DNA of 64,000 nucleotides from a candidate division Zixibacteria bacterium RBG-1. Lineage in GTDB: Bacteria > Zixibacteria > MSB-5A5 > DSPP01 > RBG-1. The translations under genes and the position numbers were made by a program. Positions 26,223 through 34,818 of the stretch are shown in pieces; position 1 is the first letter of the stretch, and each line of letters starts with the position of its first letter. Below the pieces are notes generated by a model that was not told where the DNA came from, did no database searches, and saw only the letters and a program-made list of their open reading frames with translations. The stretch lies in contig AUYT01000001.1 in NCBI GenBank assembly GCA_000447245.1, positions 1,606,001 to 1,670,000 of the forward strand. Reading direction: 5' to 3'.

Positions 26223-27371
26223 TCAAATTAAATTTTTTTCTTTTAAAAGCTGTCTGAAAATCACCAATCTTTGAATTTCGCTGGTGCCTTCTCCGATCTC
26301 TGTCAGCTTAACATCCCGATAGAATCTTTCCACTGGGTATTCCGACATAAAGCCGTACCCTCCTAGAATCTGTATAGCTTGATAAGTAACCATTCGGCCC
26401 ACTTCCGAGGCGAAAAGTTTGGCCATAGAAGCTTGTTTGATAAAATCTTTCCCCTGGTCTTTTAAATAAGCAGAGCGGTGAACCATCAAACGGGCTGCTT
26501 CAATCTGAGTTGCCATATCCGCCAATTTCCACTGGATAGCTTGAAAATTAGCGATGGGCTGGTCAAACTGCTCTCTGGTTTTGGCAAATTTTAAACTTTC
26601 TTCCAAAGCAGCTTGAGCTAAACCAACTGCCATAGCCCCTATACCAATTCTGCCTGAATCTAAGGTAGCCAGAAACTGTTTAAACCCCTCCCCTTCTTGG
26701 CCTAAAAGATTTTCCTTGGGAACTTTTACCTCCTCAAAAATTATGGTGGCTGTATCTGAACCTTTTAGTCCCATTTTCTTTTCGGTTTTGCCCACTGAAA
26801 AACCTTTACTGTCTCTTTCAACGATGAACGAAGAAATGGATTTAGAATCCTTCTCTTTTTTGGTCCGAGCCGTAATCACATAGGTATCTGCCACGCTACC
26901 ATTGGTAGTGAAACATTTGGAGCCGTTGATGGAGTAATAATTTCCATTCAAGGAAGCGAAAGTTTTGGTTCCACCGGCATCAGAACCCGCTTCCGATTCG
27001 GTTAAACCAAAAGCACCGATTTTTCTTCCAGAAGCCAAGTCCGGAAGATATTTTTTCTTTTGAGTCTCATTTCCAAATTTAAGGATGGGACCAATAGCCA
27101 GGGAATTGTGGGCAGCCACAGTCAGGCAGGTGGAACCGCAGACTCGAGCTAATTCTTCAATTACGATTGCAAAATGCCGAGAAGTTTTTCCTAATCCTCC
27201 ATATTCTTGAGGAACCACCACCCCCAGCAAGCCTCTCTGGGCCAACTTTTTGACATTATCGAAAGGAAATTTCCCGATTTCATCCAGCTCTTTGGCCTGG
27301 GGTGCAATTTCGGCTTCAACCCAACTTCTAATCTCTTCTTGAAACTTTTTTAATTCCGGTTCTAAAATCAT
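26223..27371 (-). CDS. Acyl-CoA dehydrogenase 1
   Basis: A 382-residue flavoprotein of the acyl-CoA dehydrogenase family, which introduces the alpha-beta double bond into acyl-CoA and passes electrons to ETF. AFGLTESEAGSDAGG, CFTTNGSVADTYVI and YPVERFYRDVKLTEIGEGTSEIQ mark it; the Glu in GEGTSE sits where the catalytic base is found in short-chain members. It is closely related to the next gene. Short branched-chain substrates fit its neighbours but cannot be assigned from sequence alone. Electron-transfer flavoprotein genes are not in the window. Confidence 0.93.
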   Translation of the reverse strand: MILEPELKKFQEEIRSWVEAEIAPQAKELDEIGKFPFDNVKKLAQRGLLGVVVPQEYGGLGKTSRHFAIVIEELARVCGSTCLTVAAHNSLAIGPILKFGNETQKKKYLPDLASGRKIGAFGLTESEAGSDAGGTKTFASLNGNYYSINGSKCFTTNGSVADTYVITARTKKEKDSKSISSFIVERDSKGFSVGKTEKKMGLKGSDTATIIFEEVKVPKENLLGQEGEGFKQFLATLDSGRIGIGAMAVGLAQAALEESLKFAKTREQFDQPIANFQAIQWKLADMATQIEAARLMVHRSAYLKDQGKDFIKQASMAKLFASEVGRMVTYQAIQILGGYGFMSEYPVERFYRDVKLTEIGEGTSEIQRLVIFRQLLKEKNLI

Positions 27372-27387
27372 TACTAATATTATTGGT

Positions 27388-28530
27388 TTAACCTTTTGAA
27401 ATTTCTCTGAAAATAGTTATACGCTGAGCTTCGGAAGTCCCTTCGTAAATTTCGGTTATTCTGGCATCTCTGAAATATCTTTCCACTGGATATTCTTTCA
27501 TATATCCATAACCGCCGTGAATCTGCACCGCCTCGTTGGCTACAAAATTGGCCACTTCCGAGGCAAAGAGTTTCGCCATAGAGGCCTGTTTGACAAAGTC
27601 GTGATTATTATTACTCATTTGAGCAGCGTTATAAACTAAATGACGGGCTGCTTCTATGCGAGTGGCCATATCCGCTAATTTAAACTGGATGGCTTGAAAA
27701 TTAGCAATCGGCTGGTCGAACTGTTTTCTTTCCTTGGCATATTTTAAGGACTCTTCAAAAGCAGCTTCTGCAATTCCAAGTGCTTGAGCAGCTACTCCTA
27801 TTCTTCCAGAGTCTAAAATTTCTAAAGCCATTTTAAATCCCTCATTCGGAATCCCTAAAAGATTTTCTTGCGGAACAAAACAATCCACCAGAGAAATTGC
27901 TCTGGTATCCGAGGCTTTGATCCCTAATTTTTTCTCTTTGGCTCCGATGTTCAGACCTTTAAAACTTTTTTCAACTATAAAACAGGAGATTCCCTTGGCT
28001 TTTAACTCTGGCTTGGTGGAAGCAAAGACCACAAAAACATCCGCCAGACCGGCATTGGTTACAAAAAGTTTTTCTCCATTCAAAACATAACCTTTATTTT
28101 TAAATTCAGCTTTGGTTCTCAATGCCCCGGCATCAGTGCCCGAATGCGGCTCTGTCAAAGCATAAGCCCCAATCCATTCACCGGTGGCCATTTTGGGGAG
28201 ATATTTCTGCTTCTGCTCTTCGTTGGCAAACTTATTGAGGGCTTGGCAAAATAAAGAGTTATGCACTGAAACCGTAATCATCACTCCGGCTGATACTTTG
28301 GCAATCTCTTCCAAAATTAAAATGTAGCTCAAGGAATCCAGTCCGGAGCCGCCATATTTTTCCGGTATAATTATGCCGAAATAACCCAATTCCCCTAACT
28401 CTTTCATAATCTTCGGAGTTACTTCCTCTTTTTCATCCAGCTCTAAAGCCACCGGTTTAAGCCGTTTCTGGGCAAAATCTCTGGCTGTATCTCGGACCAA
28501 TTTTTGTTCTTCTGTCAGTTCAAAGACCAT
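27388..28530 (-). CDS. Acyl-CoA dehydrogenase 2
   Basis: A 380-residue acyl-CoA dehydrogenase paralogous to its neighbour downstream. It contains GAYALTEPHSGTDAGALRT, KLFVTNAGLADVFVVF, and VERYFRDARITEIYEGTSEAQR with the usual catalytic Glu. LDSGRIGVAAQALGIAEAAFE matches the butyryl/isobutyryl-type subfamily. Seventeen nt separate it from acyl-CoA dehydrogenase 1. Differences between copies suggest distinct acyl chain preferences. Confidence 0.93.
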   Translation of the reverse strand: MVFELTEEQKLVRDTARDFAQKRLKPVALELDEKEEVTPKIMKELGELGYFGIIIPEKYGGSGLDSLSYILILEEIAKVSAGVMITVSVHNSLFCQALNKFANEEQKQKYLPKMATGEWIGAYALTEPHSGTDAGALRTKAEFKNKGYVLNGEKLFVTNAGLADVFVVFASTKPELKAKGISCFIVEKSFKGLNIGAKEKKLGIKASDTRAISLVDCFVPQENLLGIPNEGFKMALEILDSGRIGVAAQALGIAEAAFEESLKYAKERKQFDQPIANFQAIQFKLADMATRIEAARHLVYNAAQMSNNNHDFVKQASMAKLFASEVANFVANEAVQIHGGYGYMKEYPVERYFRDARITEIYEGTSEAQRITIFREISKG

Positions 28531-28619
28531 TTAGTCTCCTCTTGGGCTGGTGTGTGAAAAAATATAACCCCTTTATTTGTTTTATAATTTGAAATCATTT
28601 TTTATGATTTTTCCCCCTC

Positions 28620-29810
28620 CTAAAGAGTTTCAACTGCCATTGCCACCGCATTTCCTCCACCCAGACATAAAGTAGCCAGACCTTTCTTTCCGCCTCTGTC
28701 TTTCATAGCATAAAGTAAAGTAGTTAGAATTCTAGCCCCACTGGCACCGATCGGATGCCCTAAAGCCACAGCCCCTCCATTGACATTGACTTTGTTCCAT
28801 TCCCACTCTAACTCTTTTCCATCAGCCAAAACTTGAGCAGCGAAAGCCTCATTGATTTCAATTAAATCGAAAGCTTTGACACTGCAACCTAATTTCTTAA
28901 CTAATTTCTGGACCGCGTAAATAGGAGCATAAAATAAAAGTTCCGGTTTGGTTCCACCAGTGGTGTAACCTAAAATTTTTGCCATCGGTTTGATTCCCAA
29001 TTCTTTGGCTTTGTTAGAAGACATTATTACCAAAGCCGAGCCGCCGTCATTTAGTCCGGGAGCATTCCCTGCTGTAACTGTTCCATCTTTTTGGAAAGCT
29101 GGTCTTAGCTTAGACAGTTTTTCTACAGAAGTATCAGCCCGAGGCGGCTCATCAGTGTCAAAAGTTGTTGGCTCACCTTTTGATTGAGGAATTTGGACCG
29201 GAACTATCTCTTCTTTGAATTTACCGCTCTTTATTGCAGCTACTGCTTTCCTATGACTGTTGTAAGCAAACTCATCCTGTTCTTGTCTAGAGATACATGA
29301 TTTTTGCGCGGTCAGTTCAGCCGCATTTCCCATATGGAAATTATTAAAAGAATCCCACAGCCCGTCCAATATCATAGCATCTTGCAAAACGGCATTGCCA
29401 TATTTCATCCCTCTTCTGGCACCATGTAAAATGAAAGGAGCGTTGGACATTGATTCCATGCCACCGGCTACTATTATATCAGCATCACCACATTGAATAG
29501 CTTGCGTGGCTAAGACTACTGCTTTAAGTCCGGAACCGCAGACTTTATTTATGGTCATAGCTCCTACCTCCGGCGGAATTCCCGCATGAATTTGAGCTTG
29601 TCTGGCTGGTGCCTGACCAACTCCGGCTTGGACTACGTTCCCCATTATTACTTCTTCTACCTGCTCCGGCTTTATTCCGGCACGTTTGACCGCTTCTTTT
29701 ATGACAATAGCTCCTAATTGAGGTACGGTCAAAGTAGATAAACCACTTAAAAGATTTCCAATCGGTGTCCTACAGGCACTCACGATTACTGCTTCTTTTA
29801 ACTCTGGCAT
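28620..29810 (-). CDS. Acetyl-CoA acetyltransferase (canonical thiolase)
   Basis: A 396-residue thiolase with a full catalytic set: the nucleophile Cys in [21 protein letters not shown], the histidine in [13 protein letters not shown], and the second Cys in [12 protein letters not shown]. It splits or makes acetoacetyl-CoA. Its position beside the CoA-transferase genes suggests acetoacetyl-CoA cleavage. The complete active site contrasts with the two thiolase-fold proteins at 32.4-34.7 kb. Confidence 0.95.
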   Translation of the reverse strand: MPELKEAVIVSACRTPIGNLLSGLSTLTVPQLGAIVIKEAVKRAGIKPEQVEEVIMGNVVQAGVGQAPARQAQIHAGIPPEVGAMTINKVCGSGLKAVVLATQAIQCGDADIIVAGGMESMSNAPFILHGARRGMKYGNAVLQDAMILDGLWDSFNNFHMGNAAELTAQKSCISRQEQDEFAYNSHRKAVAAIKSGKFKEEIVPVQIPQSKGEPTTFDTDEPPRADTSVEKLSKLRPAFQKDGTVTAGNAPGLNDGGSALVIMSSNKAKELGIKPMAKILGYTTGGTKPELLFYAPIYAVQKLVKKLGCSVKAFDLIEINEAFAAQVLADGKELEWEWNKVNVNGGAVALGHPIGASGARILTTLLYAMKDRGGKKGLATLCLGGGNAVAMAVETL

Positions 29811-29869
29811 AAATCCCTCCTAAAATTTTGTTTTTCAGATTTTTTTGTATGAACAATTAATAAAAAACA

Positions 29870-30538
29870 TTATATCTTCATTTCTTTCACATCTTTAGGA
29901 ATAATCAGCTCTGCTTCAGTAGCTTTTTTTACATCATCTACACTTACATTCGGAGCGGTTTCCCTCAAAATTAATTTATTTTGGTTATAATCAACATCCA
30001 TTACTGCCAGTTCAGTTATTATTCTGTGAACCACTTTTTTACCGGTCAAAGGAAGAGTACATTTTTTCAAAATTTTGGAGGAACCATCCTTGGCTGTATG
30101 TTGCATTGTTACAACCACTCTTTTAGCACCAGCCACCAAATCCATAGCCCCTCCCATCCCTTTGACCATTTTACCCGGAATCATCCAGTTGGCTAAATTT
30201 CCTTCCTGATCTACCTCCATTGCCCCTAAGATTGATAGATCAATATGACCACCCCGAATCATGGCAAAAGAATCAGCAGAAGAGAAAAATGAAGCGCCCG
30301 GTAAAATTTCGATGGTCTGTTTTCCAGCATTTATCAAGTCCGGGTCTTCCTCTCCCTCAAGGGGAAAGGGTCCCATTCCCAATATCCCATTTTCCGACTG
30401 AAAAATAATATTCATACCTTGCGGGATGTAATTAGCTACTAAAGTGGGCATTCCAATTCCCAGATTCACATAGTAGCCATCTTGCAGTTCAAGCGCGGCT
30501 ATTTTGACGATTAGTTCTTTGCTCGATTCGCTTTTCAT
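29870..30538 (-). CDS. scoB: 3-oxoacid CoA-transferase, subunit B
   Basis: The 222-residue beta subunit contains the active-site Glu in [25 protein letters not shown] and [15 protein letters not shown]. With subunit A it moves CoA from succinyl-CoA to acetoacetate or a related oxoacid. It starts 50 nt inside the end of scoA, an unusually long overlap that makes coupled translation likely. Thiolase follows after 59 nt, so acetoacetate can be activated and cleaved. Confidence 0.94.
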   Translation of the reverse strand: MKSESSKELIVKIAALELQDGYYVNLGIGMPTLVANYIPQGMNIIFQSENGILGMGPFPLEGEEDPDLINAGKQTIEILPGASFFSSADSFAMIRGGHIDLSILGAMEVDQEGNLANWMIPGKMVKGMGGAMDLVAGAKRVVVTMQHTAKDGSSKILKKCTLPLTGKKVVHRIITELAVMDVDYNQNKLILRETAPNVSVDDVKKATEAELIIPKDVKEMKI

Positions 30539-31199
30539 AATTTTTTCCTTGAAATATGTAATCTACATAAATTCCGGGAGTAACAATACATTCTGGGTCT
30601 AATTCTCCTATTTCCACTATCTGTTCTACCTCTGCTATGGTGATTTTTCCAGCCGTGGCCATCATAGGATTAAAATTCCGGGCTGACATGCGATATATTA
30701 AATTTCCGGCTTTATCTCCTTTGTATGCCTTGACAAAAGAAAACTCCGCTTTCAGCGGTTTTTCTAAAACATATTCCTTTCCGTCTATGATACGGGTTTC
30801 TTTGCCATCAGCAATAACTGTCCCTACGCCTGTAGGGGTGTAAAAACCGGCTATGCCGGCTCCACCGGCTCTAATTCTTTCAGCAAATGTTCCTTGGGGC
30901 ACAAACTCTACTTCTAAGATTCCTTCTAAGAATTGTTTTTCAAAGATAGAATTTTCACCGACATAAGTGGAAATCATTTTTTTAATCTGAAGGGTTTGCA
31001 AAAGAATACCTAAGCCAAAATCATCCACTCCGGCATTGTTGGAAATAACAGTCAAATTTTTCATTCCTAACTCTTTCAGAGCTGCGATAGAATTTTCTGG
31101 TATCCCACACAAGCCAAAACCACCCATCATAATCGTAGCCCCATCCTTAACTCCGGCTTTTAATATCGCCTCTTTAGCATCAGTCACAACTTTTGACAT
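30489..31199 (-). CDS. scoA: 3-oxoacid CoA-transferase, subunit A
   Basis: The 236-residue alpha subunit begins [32 protein letters not shown] and contains VSNNAG-like [12 protein letters not shown], the [17 protein letters not shown] block and the family's PTGVGT loop. Its C-terminal tail (about 20 residues beyond the typical end YVDYIFQG) overlaps scoB. It has its own upstream spacer containing a palindrome, so the scoAB-thiolase-dehydrogenase part may be a separate transcription unit from the DUF35 genes. Confidence 0.94.
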   Translation of the reverse strand: MSKVVTDAKEAILKAGVKDGATIMMGGFGLCGIPENSIAALKELGMKNLTVISNNAGVDDFGLGILLQTLQIKKMISTYVGENSIFEKQFLEGILEVEFVPQGTFAERIRAGGAGIAGFYTPTGVGTVIADGKETRIIDGKEYVLEKPLKAEFSFVKAYKGDKAGNLIYRMSARNFNPMMATAGKITIAEVEQIVEIGELDPECIVTPGIYVDYIFQGKNYEKRIEQRTNRQNSRA

Positions 31200-31279
31200 T
31201 TATCCTCCATTACAACAATTCAATAATATAATAAATTTTGTTTGAAATAAAAATATTCCCCCCTGTAAGTGAAGATATC

Positions 31280-31294
31280 TGAGAAACGTTCTCA
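31280..31294. promoter_or_regulatory. Palindromic operator candidate upstream of scoA
   Basis: TGAGAA-ACG-TTCTCA is a perfect 6-bp-arm palindrome 81-95 nt upstream of the scoA start, in the 150-nt spacer after the DUF35 gene. Length and spacing suit a dimeric regulator of the TetR/FadR sort. No such regulator gene is in the window, and I see no clear -35/-10 pair close to it. Confidence 0.35.
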
Positions 31295-31349
31295 ATTAGA
31301 ATTGACCTATGTTCGACTTATAAAACTAGGAACTTACCTTAATTGCAAA

Positions 31350-31823
31350 TCAAACTGGCTTAAAGTATTGAATATCTGTAATCTTTCCTTCCCGTCCCAA
31401 GGGCATTTCCCAGACCGCCTTTACTTTCATACCCACGCGTAAATCGGAAGATTTTACCTCACCCAAGCGGTGAACCATTCGAGCTTGGCTATTCCCTAAT
31501 TCGATTAATCCTACTATTTGAGGAGGGTTGACTTTTTTGCTATCTAAATCTATGTAGACCACAGAAAAAGAAACCAGTCTGCCTGTATCACCCACATCCA
31601 CGGTTTCATCTAATTGAGCAAAACATCTTTCGCAGAAAAGCTTCATGGGAACATAGGTGACTTCACATTTGTTGCAGACTGTCCCTAAAATTTTCTCTTC
31701 TTCCTTTAAGGCCTGGAAAAATTTCTGTCCGGCTACCCCGGCAGTGTAACGGCTGGTAATAGGGATATCCCCTTTCCAGGCCAATTTTCCTGCTTTTGAA
31801 TCCGGCAATTTTACTTTGGACAT
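31350..31823 (-). CDS. DUF35 protein (zinc ribbon + OB-fold), copy B
   Basis: A 157-residue protein with a rubredoxin-like zinc ribbon (CNKC ... CERC) at about residues 50-70, followed by an OB-fold ending VGMKVKAVWEMPLGREGKITDIQYFKPV in parts. DUF35 proteins pair with thiolase-fold enzymes and seem to act as acyl-CoA-binding partners, as in archaeal HMG-CoA synthase/thiolase complexes and the BbsAB thiolase. It follows a paralogue by 15 nt and two thiolase-fold genes, giving two DUF35 and two thiolase-fold genes in a row. Confidence 0.88.
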   Translation of the reverse strand: MSKVKLPDSKAGKLAWKGDIPITSRYTAGVAGQKFFQALKEEEKILGTVCNKCEVTYVPMKLFCERCFAQLDETVDVGDTGRLVSFSVVYIDLDSKKVNPPQIVGLIELGNSQARMVHRLGEVKSSDLRVGMKVKAVWEMPLGREGKITDIQYFKPV

Positions 31824-31838
31824 TTTTTCTCCTGAAAT

Positions 31839-32345
31839 TTATATAGGTTTGAAATATTTGATATCCAGAATAGACCCTTCTCTTTCGGACTTTGGTTTCC
31901 AGACCGCTTTGACCTTCATCCCCAGCTTAACTTGCTTGGGGTCGACCTCCGCTAACAAGTGCAAAATCCCTTTTCCTTTGGAAGCGCCGTCTATTTCAAT
32001 CACAGCTGGAATTTCGGGATAAATCAGTTTTTTCATATCCCAGGTAACATAACAGATGGAAAAAGTGTTGACTATTCCGGTATCTTTCAACTCCACCCAT
32101 TTATCCATGTTACGGAAACAGAGTTCACAAAAAACTCGCGGAGGAATTACGGTTCGTTTGCATTTTTTGCAATAAGTTCCCAGAAGTTTCCCCTGCTTTA
32201 ATCCTTTTAAATAATGTCCCATGGCCACCCCGCAATCCCAGGCATACTGCAGTTTGGGAATGTCGGTGGTGTAAAAGACCCTATGGGTCTTAAAATCCTC
32301 TTCTTCTAAGGCAGTTCCGTGTAACCTGATTCCGGTCTCTAACAT
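31839..32345 (-). CDS. DUF35 protein (zinc ribbon + OB-fold), copy A
   Basis: A 168-residue paralogue of the following gene: CKKC ... CELC zinc ribbon at about residues 59-76, and OB-fold end MKVKAVWKPKSEREGSILDIKYFKPI in parts. The N-terminal ~45 residues differ from those of copy B and could contact the partner. It follows the thiolase-fold gene at 32375-33544 by 29 nt, so each DUF35 probably has a specific thiolase-fold partner. Confidence 0.88.
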   Translation of the reverse strand: MLETGIRLHGTALEEEDFKTHRVFYTTDIPKLQYAWDCGVAMGHYLKGLKQGKLLGTYCKKCKRTVIPPRVFCELCFRNMDKWVELKDTGIVNTFSICYVTWDMKKLIYPEIPAVIEIDGASKGKGILHLLAEVDPKQVKLGMKVKAVWKPKSEREGSILDIKYFKPI

Positions 32346-32374
32346 GATAGAATTCTCCTTTATTTTTTTGAGTA

Positions 32375-33544
32375 TTAATCCCCTCTTTGCATGATAACCA
32401 CTGTACCAACCTGCATTAAATCTCCCCAGGCCTGTGCCAAACCGGTTCTGGGTGAATTTTTGACCTGTCTTTTTCCGGCTTCTCCACGCAACTGCCAGAA
32501 CAGCTCGCAGATTTTCATCATTCCGGCTGCGGCAATGGGATTCCCGACTCCTAAAAGACCACCGGAAGGACAGGAAGGCATCTTTCCATCACGAGCGGTT
32601 ATTCCCTCGGCTGTAATTCGAGGTGCCTGACCTTTATCAGCTAAAAGCAGACCTTCTAAGTGATGAAGTTCTTTATATGCGAACGGGTCATACGGCTCTA
32701 CCACATTAATTTCTTCTCTGGGATTTTTAATCCCAGCCATTTTATAAGCCATTCGGGCCGCTTTTTCAACATATTCCGGATAATATAAATCTCGATTAGT
32801 CCAGTACGCCGTATCGAGATTCCAGCCCACCCCGGAAATCCAGACCGGGTTGTCGGTAATCTTTTTAGCTACTTCTTCAGATGCCAAAACCACTGCGGCG
32901 GCACCGTCACTGGTGGGGCTGACCATTAAACGGGTCACCGGCCAGGCCATAATTTCGGAGTTCATGACATCTTCCACGGTCAGTTCCGCCCCTAATTGAG
33001 CTGAAGGATGGTCTAAGGCATTGCGTTTGTTTTTTACCGACACCAAAGCTATTTGCTCTCTGGGAATTTTGTGTACCTGCATATAGCGGTTCATCTCCAA
33101 GGCGAAAATCCACAGAAGATTGGGACCTAATGGACGTTCAGTGGTATGGTCAAATATAGTTAAAAAAGCACCCTGGGGATGCGGCTGACAGGAAGACATC
33201 TTTTCTTCGCAGACCACTACACAGGTATCATACATCCCGGAAGCCACCAGATACCAGCCGTTGATGGGAGCAAAAACTCCGGTTCCTCCACCAACATAAG
33301 AGCGCATAAATGGTTTTCTCCAGCCACCGGAGGCCTCACTTAAATATTCTCCCTTCATATGCACCCCGTCAAAAGCATCCGGGGCGGTTCCGTGAACTAC
33401 AGAGTCAATTTCTTCCAAAGGCATATTACAGGAATCTAAAGCCATCTTGGTAGCATGATAGGACAGCTCCTTGGCTGTCTCCTGTGCTCTCCTGACAAAT
33501 TTAGTGATTCCGGCTCCGACCACCGCCACTTTTCTTAATTTCAT
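32375..33544 (-). CDS. Thiolase-fold protein 1 lacking the catalytic Cys and His; candidate acyl-CoA aldolase
   Basis: The 389-residue protein has the SCP2-thiolase scaffold (VAVVGAGITKFVRRAQETAKEL; SDGAAAVVLAS; PSGGLLGVGNPIAAAGM). Where thiolases have the nucleophile (A-C-A-S-G) it reads YVGGGTG at residues 83-89, and where they have G-H-P it has GNP at 334-336. It therefore cannot work as a normal thiolase. PYDPF at 285-289 keeps a Tyr in the position of the usual H-D-x-F motif. Thiolase-fold aldolases such as Ltp2, which also pair with DUF35 domains and lack the Cys, are the closest known functional parallel. Confidence 0.85.
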   Translation of the reverse strand: MKLRKVAVVGAGITKFVRRAQETAKELSYHATKMALDSCNMPLEEIDSVVHGTAPDAFDGVHMKGEYLSEASGGWRKPFMRSYVGGGTGVFAPINGWYLVASGMYDTCVVVCEEKMSSCQPHPQGAFLTIFDHTTERPLGPNLLWIFALEMNRYMQVHKIPREQIALVSVKNKRNALDHPSAQLGAELTVEDVMNSEIMAWPVTRLMVSPTSDGAAAVVLASEEVAKKITDNPVWISGVGWNLDTAYWTNRDLYYPEYVEKAARMAYKMAGIKNPREEINVVEPYDPFAYKELHHLEGLLLADKGQAPRITAEGITARDGKMPSCPSGGLLGVGNPIAAAGMMKICELFWQLRGEAGKRQVKNSPRTGLAQAWGDLMQVGTVVIMQRGD

Positions 33545-33560
33545 TTATCCTCCGAATTTT

Positions 33561-34709
33561 CTATTTCTGATTTTTCAAAATTACAACAGCGCAAGTTGTA
33601 GTTGGCAAACCTCTCCAGGCCTGAGCCAGACCAACCTTAGCTTTTTTGATTTGAGCTTTTCCTTTTTTCCCTTTTAGTTGTGATACCACTTCTAAAACTT
33701 TATGTAATCCGGTCGCCTCATGCATCCATCCCACGCCCAAAGTACCACCAGAGGGATTTACTCTGGTGCTAAGTTTTTGTTTATCCCCGTTTTCAAAAAT
33801 ATTTTTGGCTTTTCCCTTTTCATAAACTTTCAGTGCCTCTAAATGTTGCAGTTGTTTGTAGCCGAAAGAATCATCGATTTCAAATACATCAATTTCAGCG
33901 GCTGGATTTTTTATGCCCGCTTGTTGATAAGCTTTTTCAGCCGCTATTTGAGTAGATATAGATGTTGTCCAATCCCGAGTTTCCAGAGTAGGAGAATCAG
34001 AGCAGAAACTCATACCTGAAATCCAGACCGGCTTGACCTTTTTCTTAGCTATCCTCTCTGAAGCTAAAACGACGACATAAGCCGCATCAGAAGTCTGCGG
34101 CATATGTAATTTTCTAATTGGTTCAAACAATGGTTCTGAACTTAAAACTTTCTTGGGAGAAATTTTAGCACCATAGGGGGCTAATTTGTTTAAAGCTGCT
34201 CTGGTCAGGTTATGGGCTACTACGTTGGCAACATCTTCTTCGGAAGTTTTACTATCCTGCATATAAGCTCGCATTTCCAGACCGGCGATATAGTGGGGAT
34301 TGATATTTAGAGGACGATTTATTACCGGGTCTAAAGCGTAGTTCAGAACATAAGTCGGAGTTACGATATTGGAAGCTTTGCTGTGCCCTTCGACCACGAT
34401 TAAATCGAAAGCGCCGGTCATAATCTGCAGAGCAGCTGCAATTATTCCCTGAATTCCATCTCCGGAAACAGTGTGCATCGGTTTTTGCACAGCTCCCAGC
34501 TGGTCCGGCGTGTACTCATCAAAAATACTGGTCCCTTCATGTAAATCTTCAGCGGCCGTGACAAAACTCTCTACTTCTTTGGGTGAAATTTTGGCTTCTT
34601 TATACGCCATCTGGGCCGCCAGATAGGTCATCTCTTTATAAGAAACCTCCGGCGTCTTGGGCTTGGGGACAGTGTAACCTATTCCGATTATAGCAACATT
34701 TTGATTCAC
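33561..34709 (-). CDS. Thiolase-fold protein 2 lacking the catalytic Cys and His
   Basis: A second thiolase-fold protein (382 residues) forming a pair with the previous gene. NVAIIGIGYTVPKP starts the fold and SDAAYVVVLASERI and VNPSGGTLGVGWMHEATGLH mark its C-terminal half. The nucleophile segment reads TVSGDGIQG at residues 80-88, without Cys, and the G-H-P motif is GWM. The D-D-S-F motif also lacks the His. It may be a structural partner of thiolase-fold protein 1 or an aldolase itself. The GTG at 34709 is preferred: GGAGAAAGGA lies directly before it, whereas the TTG at 34736 has no such site. Confidence 0.83.
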   Translation of the reverse strand: MNQNVAIIGIGYTVPKPKTPEVSYKEMTYLAAQMAYKEAKISPKEVESFVTAAEDLHEGTSIFDEYTPDQLGAVQKPMHTVSGDGIQGIIAAALQIMTGAFDLIVVEGHSKASNIVTPTYVLNYALDPVINRPLNINPHYIAGLEMRAYMQDSKTSEEDVANVVAHNLTRAALNKLAPYGAKISPKKVLSSEPLFEPIRKLHMPQTSDAAYVVVLASERIAKKKVKPVWISGMSFCSDSPTLETRDWTTSISTQIAAEKAYQQAGIKNPAAEIDVFEIDDSFGYKQLQHLEALKVYEKGKAKNIFENGDKQKLSTRVNPSGGTLGVGWMHEATGLHKVLEVVSQLKGKKGKAQIKKAKVGLAQAWRGLPTTTCAVVILKNQK

Positions 34710-34818
34710 ATCCTTTCTCCTTTCCAACGGTTTCAATTATTTGCCTAAGTCATATAATATAAAATATTTCAAATTAAAAGAAAAGTCCTGGCTGAACTTT
34801 TTGTTATTCAATTTTTGC

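Noticed and set aside
28531-28619. AAATCAT-TTTTT-ATGATTT hairpin after the thiolase gene as a terminator
   Set aside because: The stem is AT-only and no T-run follows on the minus strand, so termination is not supported.
32375-34709. Plain annotation as acetyl-CoA acetyltransferases
   Set aside because: The nucleophile Cys and the GHP histidine are missing in both proteins, so thiolase chemistry is not supported.
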